DNA from: Verrucomicrobiota bacterium
Lineage (GTDB): Bacteria; Chlamydiota; Chlamydiia; Chlamydiales; Rhabdochlamydiaceae
DNA length: 64,000 nucleotides
NCBI GenBank assembly: GCA_018240015.1
Contig: JAFEGJ010000005.1
Coordinates: 1-64,000 of the forward strand
Direction: 5' to 3'
Below, piece by piece: positions 52,685 through 62,362 of this stretch (its first letter is position 1; each line of letters opens with the position of its first letter). The notes beneath the pieces were generated by a model that worked only from the letters and a program-made list of their open reading frames with translations, ran no database searches and had not been told where the DNA came from. Both the position numbers and the translations under genes were made by a program.

Positions 52685-54173
52685 TCCTAGACGCGACGAA
52701 AATTATCCTGATTGGTACCAAGAGGTGGTCAAAGATCTGGCTGAGCATTCGCCGGTGCGCGGCTGCATGGTGATCAAGCCGTGGGGATATTCGATCTGGG
52801 AAAACATGCAAAAAATTCTCGATGCGCGGTTTAAAGAAACGGGCCATCAAAATGCCTATTTTCCGCTCTTTATTCCTTTGAGTTATTTGGAGAAAGAAGC
52901 CGAGCACGTCGAAGGGTTTGCCAAGGAGTGTGCTGTCGTCACACATCATCGGCTGGAAGTGGGAAAAGATGGAAAGCTCGTTCCTGCCGGCGAGCTTGAA
53001 GAGCCTCTCATCGTGCGGCCGACGTCTGAGACCATTATCGGTGAAACGTTTGCTAAGTGGATCACATCGTATCGAGATCTGCCGCTTCTCATCAATCAGT
53101 GGGCCAATATCGTACGCTGGGAAATGAGAACGAGGCTGTTTTTGCGCACGACGGAATTTCTTTGGCAAGAAGGGCACACGGCGCATGCAACCGCCGATGA
53201 AGCGCTCGAAGAGACGATGCGCATGCTCGGTGTGTACGCTGATTTTGCTGAAAAGACTCTTGCGATCCCTGTCATCCGCGGGGAAAAAACGCCCACGGAG
53301 CGTTTTCCGGGTGCTGTGAGTACGTATACCATCGAGGGAATGATGCAAGACCGCAAAGCTCTGCAGTGCGGCACGTCCCATTTTTTAGGGCAAAACTTCG
53401 CGAAAGCCTCCAATATCAAATTCCGCGATGCCGCTGGAGAAGAGTGCCTAGCTTGGACGACATCGTGGGGCCTAACGACGAGGATGATTGGAGCTCTGGT
53501 CATGACGCATAGCGATGATGATGGTCTGGTCCTCCCTCCCAAAATCGCGTCGGCCCATGTCGTTTTAATCCCGGTCATTCACAAAGAAGAAGTCAGGGCA
53601 GAGGTCATTCACTATTGCCATGCACTCGCAGGAGAGCTTCGTCATGTACTCTTTGATGGCAAGCCTCTCACAGTTCTCGTCGATGAGCGCGACATGCGCG
53701 GCGGCGATAAGATGTGGAGCTGGATCAAAAAAGGGGTTCCCGTGCGGATAGAGATTGGTCCGCGCGATATCGCCGGGGATAAATTTCCGCTCGCACGTCG
53801 CGATAAAGCTCCGAATGAAAAAGCCTTCCTTTCGAGAGGGCAGCTCGTCGCTACGATCTCTGATATTTTGGAAGACATCCAAAGCGGTCTCTATACGAAA
53901 GCTAAAACTCATCGCGATCAAAATATGGTCAAAATCGACAGCAAGGAAGAGTTTTACCAATTTTTCACTCCCAAAAATGAGCAAAACCCCGAAATCCATG
54001 GCGGATTTGCTCTCGCCCACTGGAGCGGCGATCCCGAAATCGAGAAGAAGACAAAGGAAGATTTAGGAGTGACCATCCGGTGCATCCCGTTGGATGCCGA
54101 AAACGAAGAAGGGAAATGCCCCTTCACTGGGAAAAAAAGTCACGAGCGCGTAATTTTTGCAAAGGCCTACTAA
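52668..54173 (+). CDS. proS: Prolyl-tRNA synthetase, archaeal/eukaryotic type
   Basis: Charges tRNA-Pro. 501 residues beginning YPDWYQEVVKDLAEHSPVRGCMVIKPWGYSIWENMQ, the signature of the archaeal/eukaryotic (type 3) form. Class II motif 2 lies around WEMRTRLFLRTTEFLWQEGHTAHAT, and the extra C-terminal domain ends GKKSHERVIFAKAY after the zinc-type segment CPFTGKK. The bacterial-type INS editing domain is absent. Most bacteria, including C. trachomatis as I recall, have the longer bacterial form, so this gene was probably transferred into the lineage. It overlaps lplA by 17 bases. Confidence 0.95.
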   Translation: MKTAISPRRDENYPDWYQEVVKDLAEHSPVRGCMVIKPWGYSIWENMQKILDARFKETGHQNAYFPLFIPLSYLEKEAEHVEGFAKECAVVTHHRLEVGKDGKLVPAGELEEPLIVRPTSETIIGETFAKWITSYRDLPLLINQWANIVRWEMRTRLFLRTTEFLWQEGHTAHATADEALEETMRMLGVYADFAEKTLAIPVIRGEKTPTERFPGAVSTYTIEGMMQDRKALQCGTSHFLGQNFAKASNIKFRDAAGEECLAWTTSWGLTTRMIGALVMTHSDDDGLVLPPKIASAHVVLIPVIHKEEVRAEVIHYCHALAGELRHVLFDGKPLTVLVDERDMRGGDKMWSWIKKGVPVRIEIGPRDIAGDKFPLARRDKAPNEKAFLSRGQLVATISDILEDIQSGLYTKAKTHRDQNMVKIDSKEEFYQFFTPKNEQNPEIHGGFALAHWSGDPEIEKKTKEDLGVTIRCIPLDAENEEGKCPFTGKKSHERVIFAKAY

Positions 54174-54174
54174 T

Positions 54175-56340
54175 ATGTTGACATTCTTAAGAAAGCATCA
54201 ACGCATTTTGTTTATGGTGATCGCCGTCATCACCATCGCCTCTTTTTTGTTCTTCGGAACGTTTGGCACGATGGATACGAGAGCCATGCCTGAGCGAAAA
54301 ATCGGAGTGGCTATCGACGGCTCTCCCATAACCGACCAAGAAGTTGCCAAGATGGTCCGTTTTTTTTCTTACATAAGCCCGCGCACCATCGAAACCGATT
54401 TTTTAGCCACCGGAATGGCGACGCTTCTCGCTGAGCGGTATTTTGATGAAATCAAACCCGATCTTACCAATCGTCTTGAAAAAGTGCGTAAATTTCGTCC
54501 CTATCAGCATCCCGAAGCGCCCTATATCAGCGCTGAAGAGGTCTGGAAAAAATATATTCCGAACCTTCCTCTCCACTTATCAGAACTTAGGAAAATGGAA
54601 GCAAGCCCGGACTCTTTTGCATGTTTAAGTCAACTTTATCTCGATGAGTCTGCCTTCAATCCCGAATATCTGAGACGTTTTTTGATCTACCAACAAAGGC
54701 AATATTCTCATATCCAACCCGATCCACGTCTTAGTCAGCGCGAACCCCTTTCTCTCATGAATTTCCACACCATGGAAGATTGGTTTGGAACGGCATTTAT
54801 GAACCGACTGGCGATTTTCCTCATCAACGGCGCTCACATGGCCCAGGAAAAAGGGTATAACATCACGATCGAAGAGACAAAAGCCGACCTTAACCGCACC
54901 CTCATCCAGTCTCTTTCTTCCAAAAAACCCGTTACCGAAGAGTTTTTAGAAAGTCAGCTGCGTTATAGCGGCCTAGATATGAACAGCGCGATCGCCGTAT
55001 GGAAAAACGTGCTGCTCTATAGAAGGCTTTTCGATGCCGTAGGACAGAGCGTCTTTGTCGATCCCCTGTCGTATCAGCAGATGGCAGCCTTCGCTGGCGA
55101 AAGCGCCACTGTCGATCTCTATCAATTACCCTCTCATTTACGTTTTACCAGCTTCAGATCGCTTCTGAAGTTCCAATACTACCTCGATAATGCGTCTCCC
55201 AAAGCGCGCGGCTCTAAACTCCCCACACAATTTTACTCTGTGCAAGAGCTTGAAAAGAGGTGCCCCGAGCTCGTCCATACGCGCGCTAAACTGCGCGTGG
55301 CCAAAGTCAAAAAAGAAGACTTAAGCGGACGCATCTCTCTGCGAGAAACATGGGAGTGGGAGGCTAGTGATGCCGGCTGGCAGCTGCTCCAAAAAGAGTT
55401 CCCCATCCTTGGCCGCTCTAAAGCCAAAACCCCTGACGAGCGGACCTCTGCTATCGACGCATTAGAACTCTCTCAGCGCACAAAGGTCGATCAATTTGCT
55501 AGAACGTGCATCCTCTCTTCCCATCCCGAGTGGCTAGAGGCCGAGCTGCAAAACGCCGCCGCACATGAACATGAGGTCTCAATCCATAGTCGCGGGGCAG
55601 CGCACCCTTTTTCAGAGATGGAAGAAACCAAACCTCTTCTCGAAAAATTGAGAACGGCCGCCTTAAATGAGACTTTTACCTTCACACCAGATAAAGATAT
55701 CTACTACCGCATCACGCTTCTCGAGCCCCTCGCTGAAAAGCAAATCATGACATTTGAAGAGGCAAGCCAGGGCGATTATTTGGGCAGACTTCTCGATAAA
55801 AATCTCGAGAGTGCTTATAGCGAAATACGGCGCAAAGAACCTTCTTCCTTCCAACTTCCTGGCGGAAATTATAAACCCTTCTCTGAGGTCAAAGACATCA
55901 TCGGCAGTAGAGTATTTGCCGACTTCTTAAGCACCATTACCTCGGAAAAAGTCGGACTCGAATATTACAGCTCCCATCGCTTGAAAAGTCACATGGCAGA
56001 GGCGCTAAAGAGCATCCGCGAAGAAGGAGAAGCATCGTCTTTCCTTCAAGCTACGGGCGACCGCCTTATCGATCAATGGAAGCTAGTCAAAGCCGCCACA
56101 GAAATTAAGCGCTCCGAGCACCGCTCGATTTCGACAGATGATCTCTTTGCTACCGCCATCGGAGCCTGGTCTCAAGTACAAACTCCGATCACGGGCGATG
56201 TCTGCTTTTTTAAACTCGTCAATAGAGGGCAGGCCGCAGAGCCCATCGCTGAAAACCTCGATATGGGCCAAAAAATCCTCAGCCTCGATGCCCATCGGTA
56301 CCTCATGCAACAAATCCTCGATGCTATGGAAAAAAAGTGA
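54175..56340 (+). CDS. PpiD/SurA-like membrane-anchored periplasmic chaperone
   Basis: 721 residues. The N-terminus MLTFLRKHQRILFMVIAVITIASFLFFGTF is a single membrane anchor of the PpiD type, followed by a SurA-N-like segment (VAIDGSPITDQEVAKM). The long helical periplasmic part lacks an obvious parvulin catalytic signature, so it may be a chaperone without prolyl-isomerase activity. It begins just after the proS stop (1-2 bases) and ends in GTGA shared with the next gene, consistent with a long operon lplA-proS-this-CBM-gcvH. Confidence 0.7.
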   Translation: MLTFLRKHQRILFMVIAVITIASFLFFGTFGTMDTRAMPERKIGVAIDGSPITDQEVAKMVRFFSYISPRTIETDFLATGMATLLAERYFDEIKPDLTNRLEKVRKFRPYQHPEAPYISAEEVWKKYIPNLPLHLSELRKMEASPDSFACLSQLYLDESAFNPEYLRRFLIYQQRQYSHIQPDPRLSQREPLSLMNFHTMEDWFGTAFMNRLAIFLINGAHMAQEKGYNITIEETKADLNRTLIQSLSSKKPVTEEFLESQLRYSGLDMNSAIAVWKNVLLYRRLFDAVGQSVFVDPLSYQQMAAFAGESATVDLYQLPSHLRFTSFRSLLKFQYYLDNASPKARGSKLPTQFYSVQELEKRCPELVHTRAKLRVAKVKKEDLSGRISLRETWEWEASDAGWQLLQKEFPILGRSKAKTPDERTSAIDALELSQRTKVDQFARTCILSSHPEWLEAELQNAAAHEHEVSIHSRGAAHPFSEMEETKPLLEKLRTAALNETFTFTPDKDIYYRITLLEPLAEKQIMTFEEASQGDYLGRLLDKNLESAYSEIRRKEPSSFQLPGGNYKPFSEVKDIIGSRVFADFLSTITSEKVGLEYYSSHRLKSHMAEALKSIREEGEASSFLQATGDRLIDQWKLVKAATEIKRSEHRSISTDDLFATAIGAWSQVQTPITGDVCFFKLVNRGQAAEPIAENLDMGQKILSLDAHRYLMQQILDAMEKK

Positions 56341-56963
56341 GCGAACTTCTCGAGTCTCTTCCTCCAACGCCTCCCATGCATTTTTTCGGACTCTCGCTTG
56401 AAGTACCGGAAGGAAAAAAAGGAAAGGCATTGCCGTCCACATCCGATCTTTTTGGCGAGACGTCTTTTGCTGACGTCCATTTTTCTTGGACGCAGGAAGG
56501 CATCGCTCTCGAAGTCCGGGTCAAACATTCCCTCAAAGACGTCGTTTATCCGGACTTTGAAAAAGGCGATGCTTTTGAGTTTTTCTTCGACACGCGCGAT
56601 CTTAAAACCGCGGGATTTCCTACGCGATTTTGCCACCATTTTCTGGTCCTTCCTAAAGAAGTTCAAAGCGTGCAGTGCCTCGAGCTCACCCGATTTCGCA
56701 CCGATGACACGCATCCTCTCGCAGATGGAGGAGACATCCTCGTAAAACCAACCTTTGCTCTCAAAGGCTATGCTCTGCAAATCCTTTTCCCTGCTCACGT
56801 TCTTCATGGTTATGATCCGAGAGTCTTCGATCGCCTCGGTTTTACCTATGTTTTGCATCGTGCAGGAGGCGCTCCGCAGCACTTTGCGCTCTCTTCTCGT
56901 TTCTACTCTGTGGAGCAGCAGCCTAGTCTGTGGGCATCTATACAACTAAAGGCAGCAACATGA
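56337..56963 (+). CDS. CT283-like protein with CBM9/DOMON-like fold
   Basis: 208 residues from a GTG that overlaps the upstream TGA. Beta-rich sequence with FADVHFSWTQEGIALEVRVKH, DAFEFFFDTRD and GYALQILFPAHVLHG, resembling carbohydrate-binding family 9 (heme/sugar-binding DOMON-like sandwich). Its place immediately before gcvH equals that of CT283 before gcsH in Chlamydia, as I recall. No signal peptide. Ligand unknown. Confidence 0.6.
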   Translation: MSELLESLPPTPPMHFFGLSLEVPEGKKGKALPSTSDLFGETSFADVHFSWTQEGIALEVRVKHSLKDVVYPDFEKGDAFEFFFDTRDLKTAGFPTRFCHHFLVLPKEVQSVQCLELTRFRTDDTHPLADGGDILVKPTFALKGYALQILFPAHVLHGYDPRVFDRLGFTYVLHRAGGAPQHFALSSRFYSVEQQPSLWASIQLKAAT

Positions 56964-57313
56964 AATTTACCGATTCCCATGAGTGGGTCAAAGACGATGG
57001 AACAGTGGGCATTACCGACCATGCTCAGAAGGAACTCGGTGATATTGTCTACGTGCAGCTTCCACCCATAGGCACGCATGTCGTTGCGGGTAGAGAAGCC
57101 GCCGTTTTAGAGTCGACAAAAGCTGCGGCAGATATCTATGCTCCTGTCTCCGGCAGGGTTGTCGCTGTCAATGATGCGCTCAAGGACAATCCATCCTTGC
57201 TCAATGCCGATCCAGAAAATGCAGGATGGCTTTTCCAAGTGGAAATCGAAACTCCTGAGCAGCTTCAGAAGCTTCTAACAAAAGAACAGTACAGCGGTCT
57301 CCTACAGCGCTAA
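56960..57313 (+). CDS. gcvH: Glycine cleavage system H protein
   Basis: Lipoyl-carrier protein. 117 residues, MKFTDSHEWVKDDGTVGITDHAQKELGDIVYVQLPPIG, lipoyl Lys54 in ESTKAAADIYAP, and NADPENAGWLFQVEI. The ATG at 56960 overlaps the previous stop (ATGA), so the apparent extension to 56930 is not used. No GcvP, GcvT or Lpd gene is in the window; Chlamydiaceae are known to keep gcvH without GcvP/T. Confidence 0.96.
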   Translation: MKFTDSHEWVKDDGTVGITDHAQKELGDIVYVQLPPIGTHVVAGREAAVLESTKAAADIYAPVSGRVVAVNDALKDNPSLLNADPENAGWLFQVEIETPEQLQKLLTKEQYSGLLQR

Positions 57314-57368
57314 TCATGTCGATTTACTTTTTTTGAAGGCTGTGCGATAAAAATAGCCATCAAAGCAT

Positions 57369-60300
57369 ATGAAATCAAAGAAAGCCAAGTGGCCCTGGGT
57401 TATTCTCACCCTGCTCGGACTTGTGGTCGGCGCCTGGGTGAGCCGGTATTACATCGTAGCGCAGACGCTGCAATGGGCGCTTTCGTATTATTCCCAAGAA
57501 AAGTTCGTCTATAACCAGCGCCAAATCCATGGAAAAGGAATTGAGTACCAAGATGTCATGCTAGGAGATAGCATCTCTGCCCGCCACGTTGCCATCGATT
57601 GGAATTGGAAACTCTTTCCCTTGTTTATCGAGCAAAATGTAAGAGTGGATGGGGCGACTTTCAAAATCGATCCAGAATCTAATAACACCGCCTTGGTGTC
57701 CGTCCTTTTCCCTACGAAGTATTTTGGCGTGCGCCTCCACGTTTCAGAAGGCGACATTTTTATACATGACAGAAAGGACCCTTTTAATTTTTCGTTCCAG
57801 TCAGGAGACCGTCCGGATGACATGGGAACACTCAAAATTGGCCAGACCATTACGGCCCGGGCGCAAAAAGCAGGGGAAGGGATGCAAATCCAGGCGTCGA
57901 TGAAGGATGTCGATGTTTGCGATGCAAGAGATCTGCTGATCCGTTTTCTTAAAATGCCAGTTGTAGAAAAGGCAGTCGTGGCAGGAAAACTGCAGTTCGA
58001 CGGGTCGTTGGAGCTCGATCGAGAATTTGCCCTTCGGTCAGTGCAAGCCGATCTAAAAATAGAAAATGCACTTTGGGAAAAAGAAAATATCGGACTCACT
58101 GCAAGACTTATACAGTTCAGCCTCCACTACCCGTCGGGAGAGCATGGCGCCCTATGGCGGCAAGTGCTAGCGGCTCTTTCCTGGGAAGACGGACACCTCA
58201 TTGTACAAAATAATACGGGTCCTTGGACCTTGCACATGCATAAAGGGCTTACTTACTTAAGCCCTCATGAAGAGCCGCGTTTTGAATTGGAAGGAGTCGT
58301 GGGAGAGAAAATGAAAGTCTCTGTCACAGCGAGGGGAGTCTTAGAAGAAGGACAAGTTCCTTGGGCGCAGATGCAGGTAAATGCTGGAGAATCACTCGCG
58401 CATCTTTCCATCAATTGCAGTGACTGGGATCTTTTCAGGATCAAGGTAGAATTGGAAAATTGGAAAGAGGAAGCTCTACAGGAAAGCATTAAAATTGCCG
58501 CGCATTTTTTTCCTGAGTTGCAAGATGTTCGTGCCGTATCAGGGTCCGTTAAAGGAAGAATTGAGGGCCGGATTGAAAAGGGGGCGCTGCACTCCGTAGA
58601 GTGGCACGATTTATCGATGCAGGGACTTTACTTCGAAATGCCGAAAGAGAACTTCCAAGGGTATTTTGGAAATATGATATCGCTGGGATCAGCAAAAGGA
58701 AAAAACATCCACCAATGCGACGTGCAAATGAGCCAGGCTACTTTTCGCTATGACAAGTGGCGAGCTGAGAATGTCCAAGGCCATCTAAAAATGATCGACT
58801 GCTTATTGCAACCAAGTCTTTTTTCGTGCCAGATCGAGGGTATTCAAAGTGACTTGCGTGTAGAGGGCAGGTGGGATGCATTAGAGCTGAAGGCCGCCAT
58901 GGAGGCCCCCGTCGGGGTCTGGGCACAGTTGGTGCACACCCATGAACCTCTCCCCGTCGATAAAACCCTTCATCTTGATTTATCAGGCGTGCTGCATGAT
59001 GGACGTTTAGATACCACAGGTGTTTTTAAAACAGACGTTGATCACGGAGAATTCGGGCTCTCCCTTAGCAAAGGAATGATAGATCATGGATGGTTTGCTA
59101 TCAGCCGCGCTACGAGCGGATTTTGTACTCCTTTTTTGCCTTCGGTTCAGGGACTATCCTGGGAAGGGCAGCTAGCTATACGGGGAAAAATACAAGGCTC
59201 TTCCATCGAAGGCCATTTTATTGTCGATAACCCTTCCCTTCACAACCACGTTGTGCAAACGAAAGCACACAAATTAGATGAAGGCCATTTCAAGTACAAC
59301 CTTCAGTCTAAAAAATTGGAAGGAGAGTTTTTTTTACAAGAAGGAGAAATAGAGCAGGTGGGGGGACGATCCATAGGGATCAAAGGTTTGGAAGGAGGCT
59401 TTTTTTTTACAGAAAATCAAATAGATGGAAAAAATCTCAGCTGCAACTGGGATGGCCTAACTTTTTTAGGCGAGCTTCAACTCCTTTTTGCTGAGGAAGA
59501 AGGATGGGATCTTCGACTCACTTCTCGCATGGCCGAAGGAGATCTCGCTAAGATTATACCTCTTTTATCCTTGGATTCGAACATTTCAGGTAAATTTTAC
59601 ACGGAAAAAGAAGGGATTCAATGTCGCATCCACAATAATCATGAAGGAACTAACTATTTTGTGCGTGCTAAGGCCAATTTAAGGCATCTGCAGGCAGGTC
59701 CCTTGAAGGAAGGAGAAGGCCTTTTAGAATACGATTCATCGGCAAGCCTTGCAATTCTTAGCCAATTTCATGGCAAAGTTGGACAGTGGGATGTTAAATC
59801 TCATAAAGCCAAAATCCAAATCCTTCCTAGTATCCCTCTCGAGTTCGATGTAGAAATTTCTAAAAAACAGCAGCCTCTCTTCCAGCTTCAAGGTGTTGGC
59901 TACATGTCAGAGGATGGACAATACCAGTTGGAGCTTTCCTCCGATTTGTCTCGAAAGTTAAATGTCAGCTTTAAAGGCCCCGATATCTTATGGGACTTGA
60001 AGTGGTCATCAACAAAAGCACAAGGCTCCATCTCACCTCAAGGATATTTTCTTTCTTCTTTGAGCACAGAAGATTTACCGGGAGTCGTCTTTTCCACATC
60101 GAGCCCCGTTCTTTTCAAAGACACCGAGAGTGCTCCCTTTAGCATCCTCGCCAAGGAGGGTGAAAAAGTCATAGGAGAATTGTCAGCAAAAAGTGCGCAC
60201 CTCAGATCCGATGGGCTCGAAATACCCGGAGCCCAACTTTATTGGAAAGAGTGGAAGCTTCCTCTCGATATCTATCTCTCGACATCTCAGGCCAAGTTAA

Positions 60301-61211
60301 AAACAGGCTCAGATGTTTTGAAAATTTCCTGGGAAAATGGGATTCGGTTTCAAGGAGCTTTGCACGGACTTTCTTTGGACATGAAGCAAGCTGGCAATGG
60401 GTATGTAGGCGGAATGAAAATAAAAGACGGAAATACTTTTGCAGTCTTCACGCAAAAAGAGATCTTCAAGCATCTCCAAGGAGTGGTGCTCAAAGGAACA
60501 TGGACCCCGAGCTGGAGCTTTACAGGCATTGTGCAAGGAGAAGAACTCGCTTTAAAAGGCTTTCTCCTCCATGAGCTCCAAGGTGACATGACGATAAATC
60601 CCAAAGGCATTTCCATCACGAATTTGCAAATCGATGATCCCGCAGGACATTTTTCGATCAAACAAATCTACGTGCGTAAATCGATCACCGGTTCATGGGA
60701 TACCGACATTCCTCTCGTGAAAGCCCACCATTTCAAACCCAGTCTGCTTCGCCAAACGGATGGCAAACTGACGAAAGAAAAACCCTTCGAGATCCGCTCT
60801 CTCGTTCTGACTGATCTCTTCTGTGAAGATGGCGACATGGCACGCCTCCGTGGAAAAGGAGCATTCCATTTCACCAATCACGTCAAAAGAGAAAGCTCCC
60901 TTTTTGATATTCCTCTCAAAATGATGAAAGATCTTGGGCTTGATTTCGATCTTTTCCGCCCCGAAAGCGGCGACGTCAAATGCCTTTTTAGGGAAGGACG
61001 CATCTACCTTACTGAGCTTGAAAATTCCTACAGTGAAGGAAGGCGTTCTGAATTTTTCCTCGCTCCCGATCTAGAGCCTTCCTACATCGATTGGCAAGGC
61101 AACCTCCATCTCAACCTCCGCATGAAACAGGACGTGGCTCTAAAACTCGGTGAGCCCTTTGCGATAACCGTTCGTGGCACCGCCGATAAGCCTAGTTATG
61201 GGCTTCGCTAA
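57369..61211 (+). CDS. Large AsmA/TamB-like envelope protein
   Basis: 1280 residues. One N-terminal membrane helix (WPWVILTLLGLVVGAWVSRYYIV, about 9-31) is followed by a very long beta-rich region of repeated short amphipathic strands. Opening lines such as VMLGDSISARHVAIDWNWKLFPLFIEQNVRVDGATFKI are typical of AsmA-type 'bridge' proteins (AsmA, YhdP, TamB), now thought to carry lipids between membranes. The end, LALKLGEPFAITVRGTADKP followed by a short tail, is like other family members. The precise subfamily is not clear. Confidence 0.7.
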   Translation: MKSKKAKWPWVILTLLGLVVGAWVSRYYIVAQTLQWALSYYSQEKFVYNQRQIHGKGIEYQDVMLGDSISARHVAIDWNWKLFPLFIEQNVRVDGATFKIDPESNNTALVSVLFPTKYFGVRLHVSEGDIFIHDRKDPFNFSFQSGDRPDDMGTLKIGQTITARAQKAGEGMQIQASMKDVDVCDARDLLIRFLKMPVVEKAVVAGKLQFDGSLELDREFALRSVQADLKIENALWEKENIGLTARLIQFSLHYPSGEHGALWRQVLAALSWEDGHLIVQNNTGPWTLHMHKGLTYLSPHEEPRFELEGVVGEKMKVSVTARGVLEEGQVPWAQMQVNAGESLAHLSINCSDWDLFRIKVELENWKEEALQESIKIAAHFFPELQDVRAVSGSVKGRIEGRIEKGALHSVEWHDLSMQGLYFEMPKENFQGYFGNMISLGSAKGKNIHQCDVQMSQATFRYDKWRAENVQGHLKMIDCLLQPSLFSCQIEGIQSDLRVEGRWDALELKAAMEAPVGVWAQLVHTHEPLPVDKTLHLDLSGVLHDGRLDTTGVFKTDVDHGEFGLSLSKGMIDHGWFAISRATSGFCTPFLPSVQGLSWEGQLAIRGKIQGSSIEGHFIVDNPSLHNHVVQTKAHKLDEGHFKYNLQSKKLEGEFFLQEGEIEQVGGRSIGIKGLEGGFFFTENQIDGKNLSCNWDGLTFLGELQLLFAEEEGWDLRLTSRMAEGDLAKIIPLLSLDSNISGKFYTEKEGIQCRIHNNHEGTNYFVRAKANLRHLQAGPLKEGEGLLEYDSSASLAILSQFHGKVGQWDVKSHKAKIQILPSIPLEFDVEISKKQQPLFQLQGVGYMSEDGQYQLELSSDLSRKLNVSFKGPDILWDLKWSSTKAQGSISPQGYFLSSLSTEDLPGVVFSTSSPVLFKDTESAPFSILAKEGEKVIGELSAKSAHLRSDGLEIPGAQLYWKEWKLPLDIYLSTSQAKLKTGSDVLKISWENGIRFQGALHGLSLDMKQAGNGYVGGMKIKDGNTFAVFTQKEIFKHLQGVVLKGTWTPSWSFTGIVQGEELALKGFLLHELQGDMTINPKGISITNLQIDDPAGHFSIKQIYVRKSITGSWDTDIPLVKAHHFKPSLLRQTDGKLTKEKPFEIRSLVLTDLFCEDGDMARLRGKGAFHFTNHVKRESSLFDIPLKMMKDLGLDFDLFRPESGDVKCLFREGRIYLTELENSYSEGRRSEFFLAPDLEPSYIDWQGNLHLNLRMKQDVALKLGEPFAITVRGTADKPSYGLR

Positions 61212-61228
61212 AAGAAATCCCTTTACTA

Positions 61229-62335
61229 TCAATCGGGAAGAACAGGGTCTTGTCCTTTTAAAATAGGGTTTTTCAGAACCGCTTCCCAGTTGGATTCGCT
61301 ATTGATACCATCTCTAACAACAATGGGTTTTATGTCTCCTCGGACAATTTGATAGAATTGGGTTCCATTTTTTTTGCTCTTGCGAGGGTCTTTATGTATC
61401 ATAAATTGGCAAGCAGAGAAAGGTTCAAAACCGGAATTTTGGAAGAGCAAGACTTGACTTGCGTTTCCATGTATAAATAGAGAAGACTCGTCGCCGCGAA
61501 CCAAAACTTCCATCGCTATTTGTAACATTTTTTTGCTTTGAAGGTCATTAGTGGATTCTACTATTTGAAATTCAAGCAAGTTCTCTGAAGATGGTTTTTG
61601 ATTCCCACTCCAATTTTTGGCGCTTGTTTTCCAAATTTTACAAGAGGCTTGAATGGAATAACAAATCTGAGGATATTCGTCATCTGGGTGCACATACTCC
61701 TTTTTCTGTTTTACAAGATTAAAGGAGCACTTTTTATCTTCCTCTACCTTAGCGAAAAGTGATTGAACTAATTCGAATCCTATACTTGTAGATAGTAAGT
61801 ATTTTTCTAAAAAAGAGGCATTAATAAGCTTCTCAATATGTGTTGCGGCATCTTTAAGGTCAAACTTTGCTAAGCTGATATAATCTTTTTGTAAAAAATC
61901 ATATCTTTTTTTCCTCTGAAATGGTTGAAGAAGGGTATAGAAAGGCCTTTGTAATAAACTCTGGATAAAAGACATCTTTTGACTTAGAGATAAACTTATG
62001 TCTTTTACATCAGGGTAATATATTTTCAAGTCATTGTCAGAACGTTCTGGTTTTTTAAAAAATTCTTGTTTAGCAAGATCTTGGATTTTCCTTTTACCCC
62101 AGTGAATTTTACTATCGCTTTTCTCTTCTTCGGTAAGTTCTCCAAAACAAGCAATATAGGCTTTTATATATTCGCCGCGTCTTTTTTGGAGAATCTCTTG
62201 AGCAATAGAGCCGATTTGTTTATTACTGAGTGCAGTTTTTGTCAGCGAGGTCTCATCTAAAAAATCGAAAATATATTCTTGTATTTCTACGGGAAGGAAT
62301 ACAAAGGCTTCTAGAGATTGAATGGAATTAGCCAT
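61229..62335 (-). CDS. F-box-like protein 2, candidate host-directed effector
   Basis: 368 residues. The segment 12-50 (FVFLPVEIQEYIFDFLDETSLTKTALSNKQIGSIAQEI) has F-box spacing: LP-x-E-I, a helix ending in FL, then LT and a third helix, though the conserved Trp is missing. The rest is unrecognised, AT-rich and lacks a signal peptide. Bacterial F-box proteins are secreted to hijack host ubiquitin ligase; this role is inferred. AAAGGA sits 7 bases before the ATG at 62335. Sequence outside the F-box does not resemble the protein at 1719. Confidence 0.6.
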   Translation of the reverse strand: MANSIQSLEAFVFLPVEIQEYIFDFLDETSLTKTALSNKQIGSIAQEILQKRRGEYIKAYIACFGELTEEEKSDSKIHWGKRKIQDLAKQEFFKKPERSDNDLKIYYPDVKDISLSLSQKMSFIQSLLQRPFYTLLQPFQRKKRYDFLQKDYISLAKFDLKDAATHIEKLINASFLEKYLLSTSIGFELVQSLFAKVEEDKKCSFNLVKQKKEYVHPDDEYPQICYSIQASCKIWKTSAKNWSGNQKPSSENLLEFQIVESTNDLQSKKMLQIAMEVLVRGDESSLFIHGNASQVLLFQNSGFEPFSACQFMIHKDPRKSKKNGTQFYQIVRGDIKPIVVRDGINSESNWEAVLKNPILKGQDPVLPD

Positions 62336-62362
62336 AAAATTATCCTTTATGACTAAAAGAAT

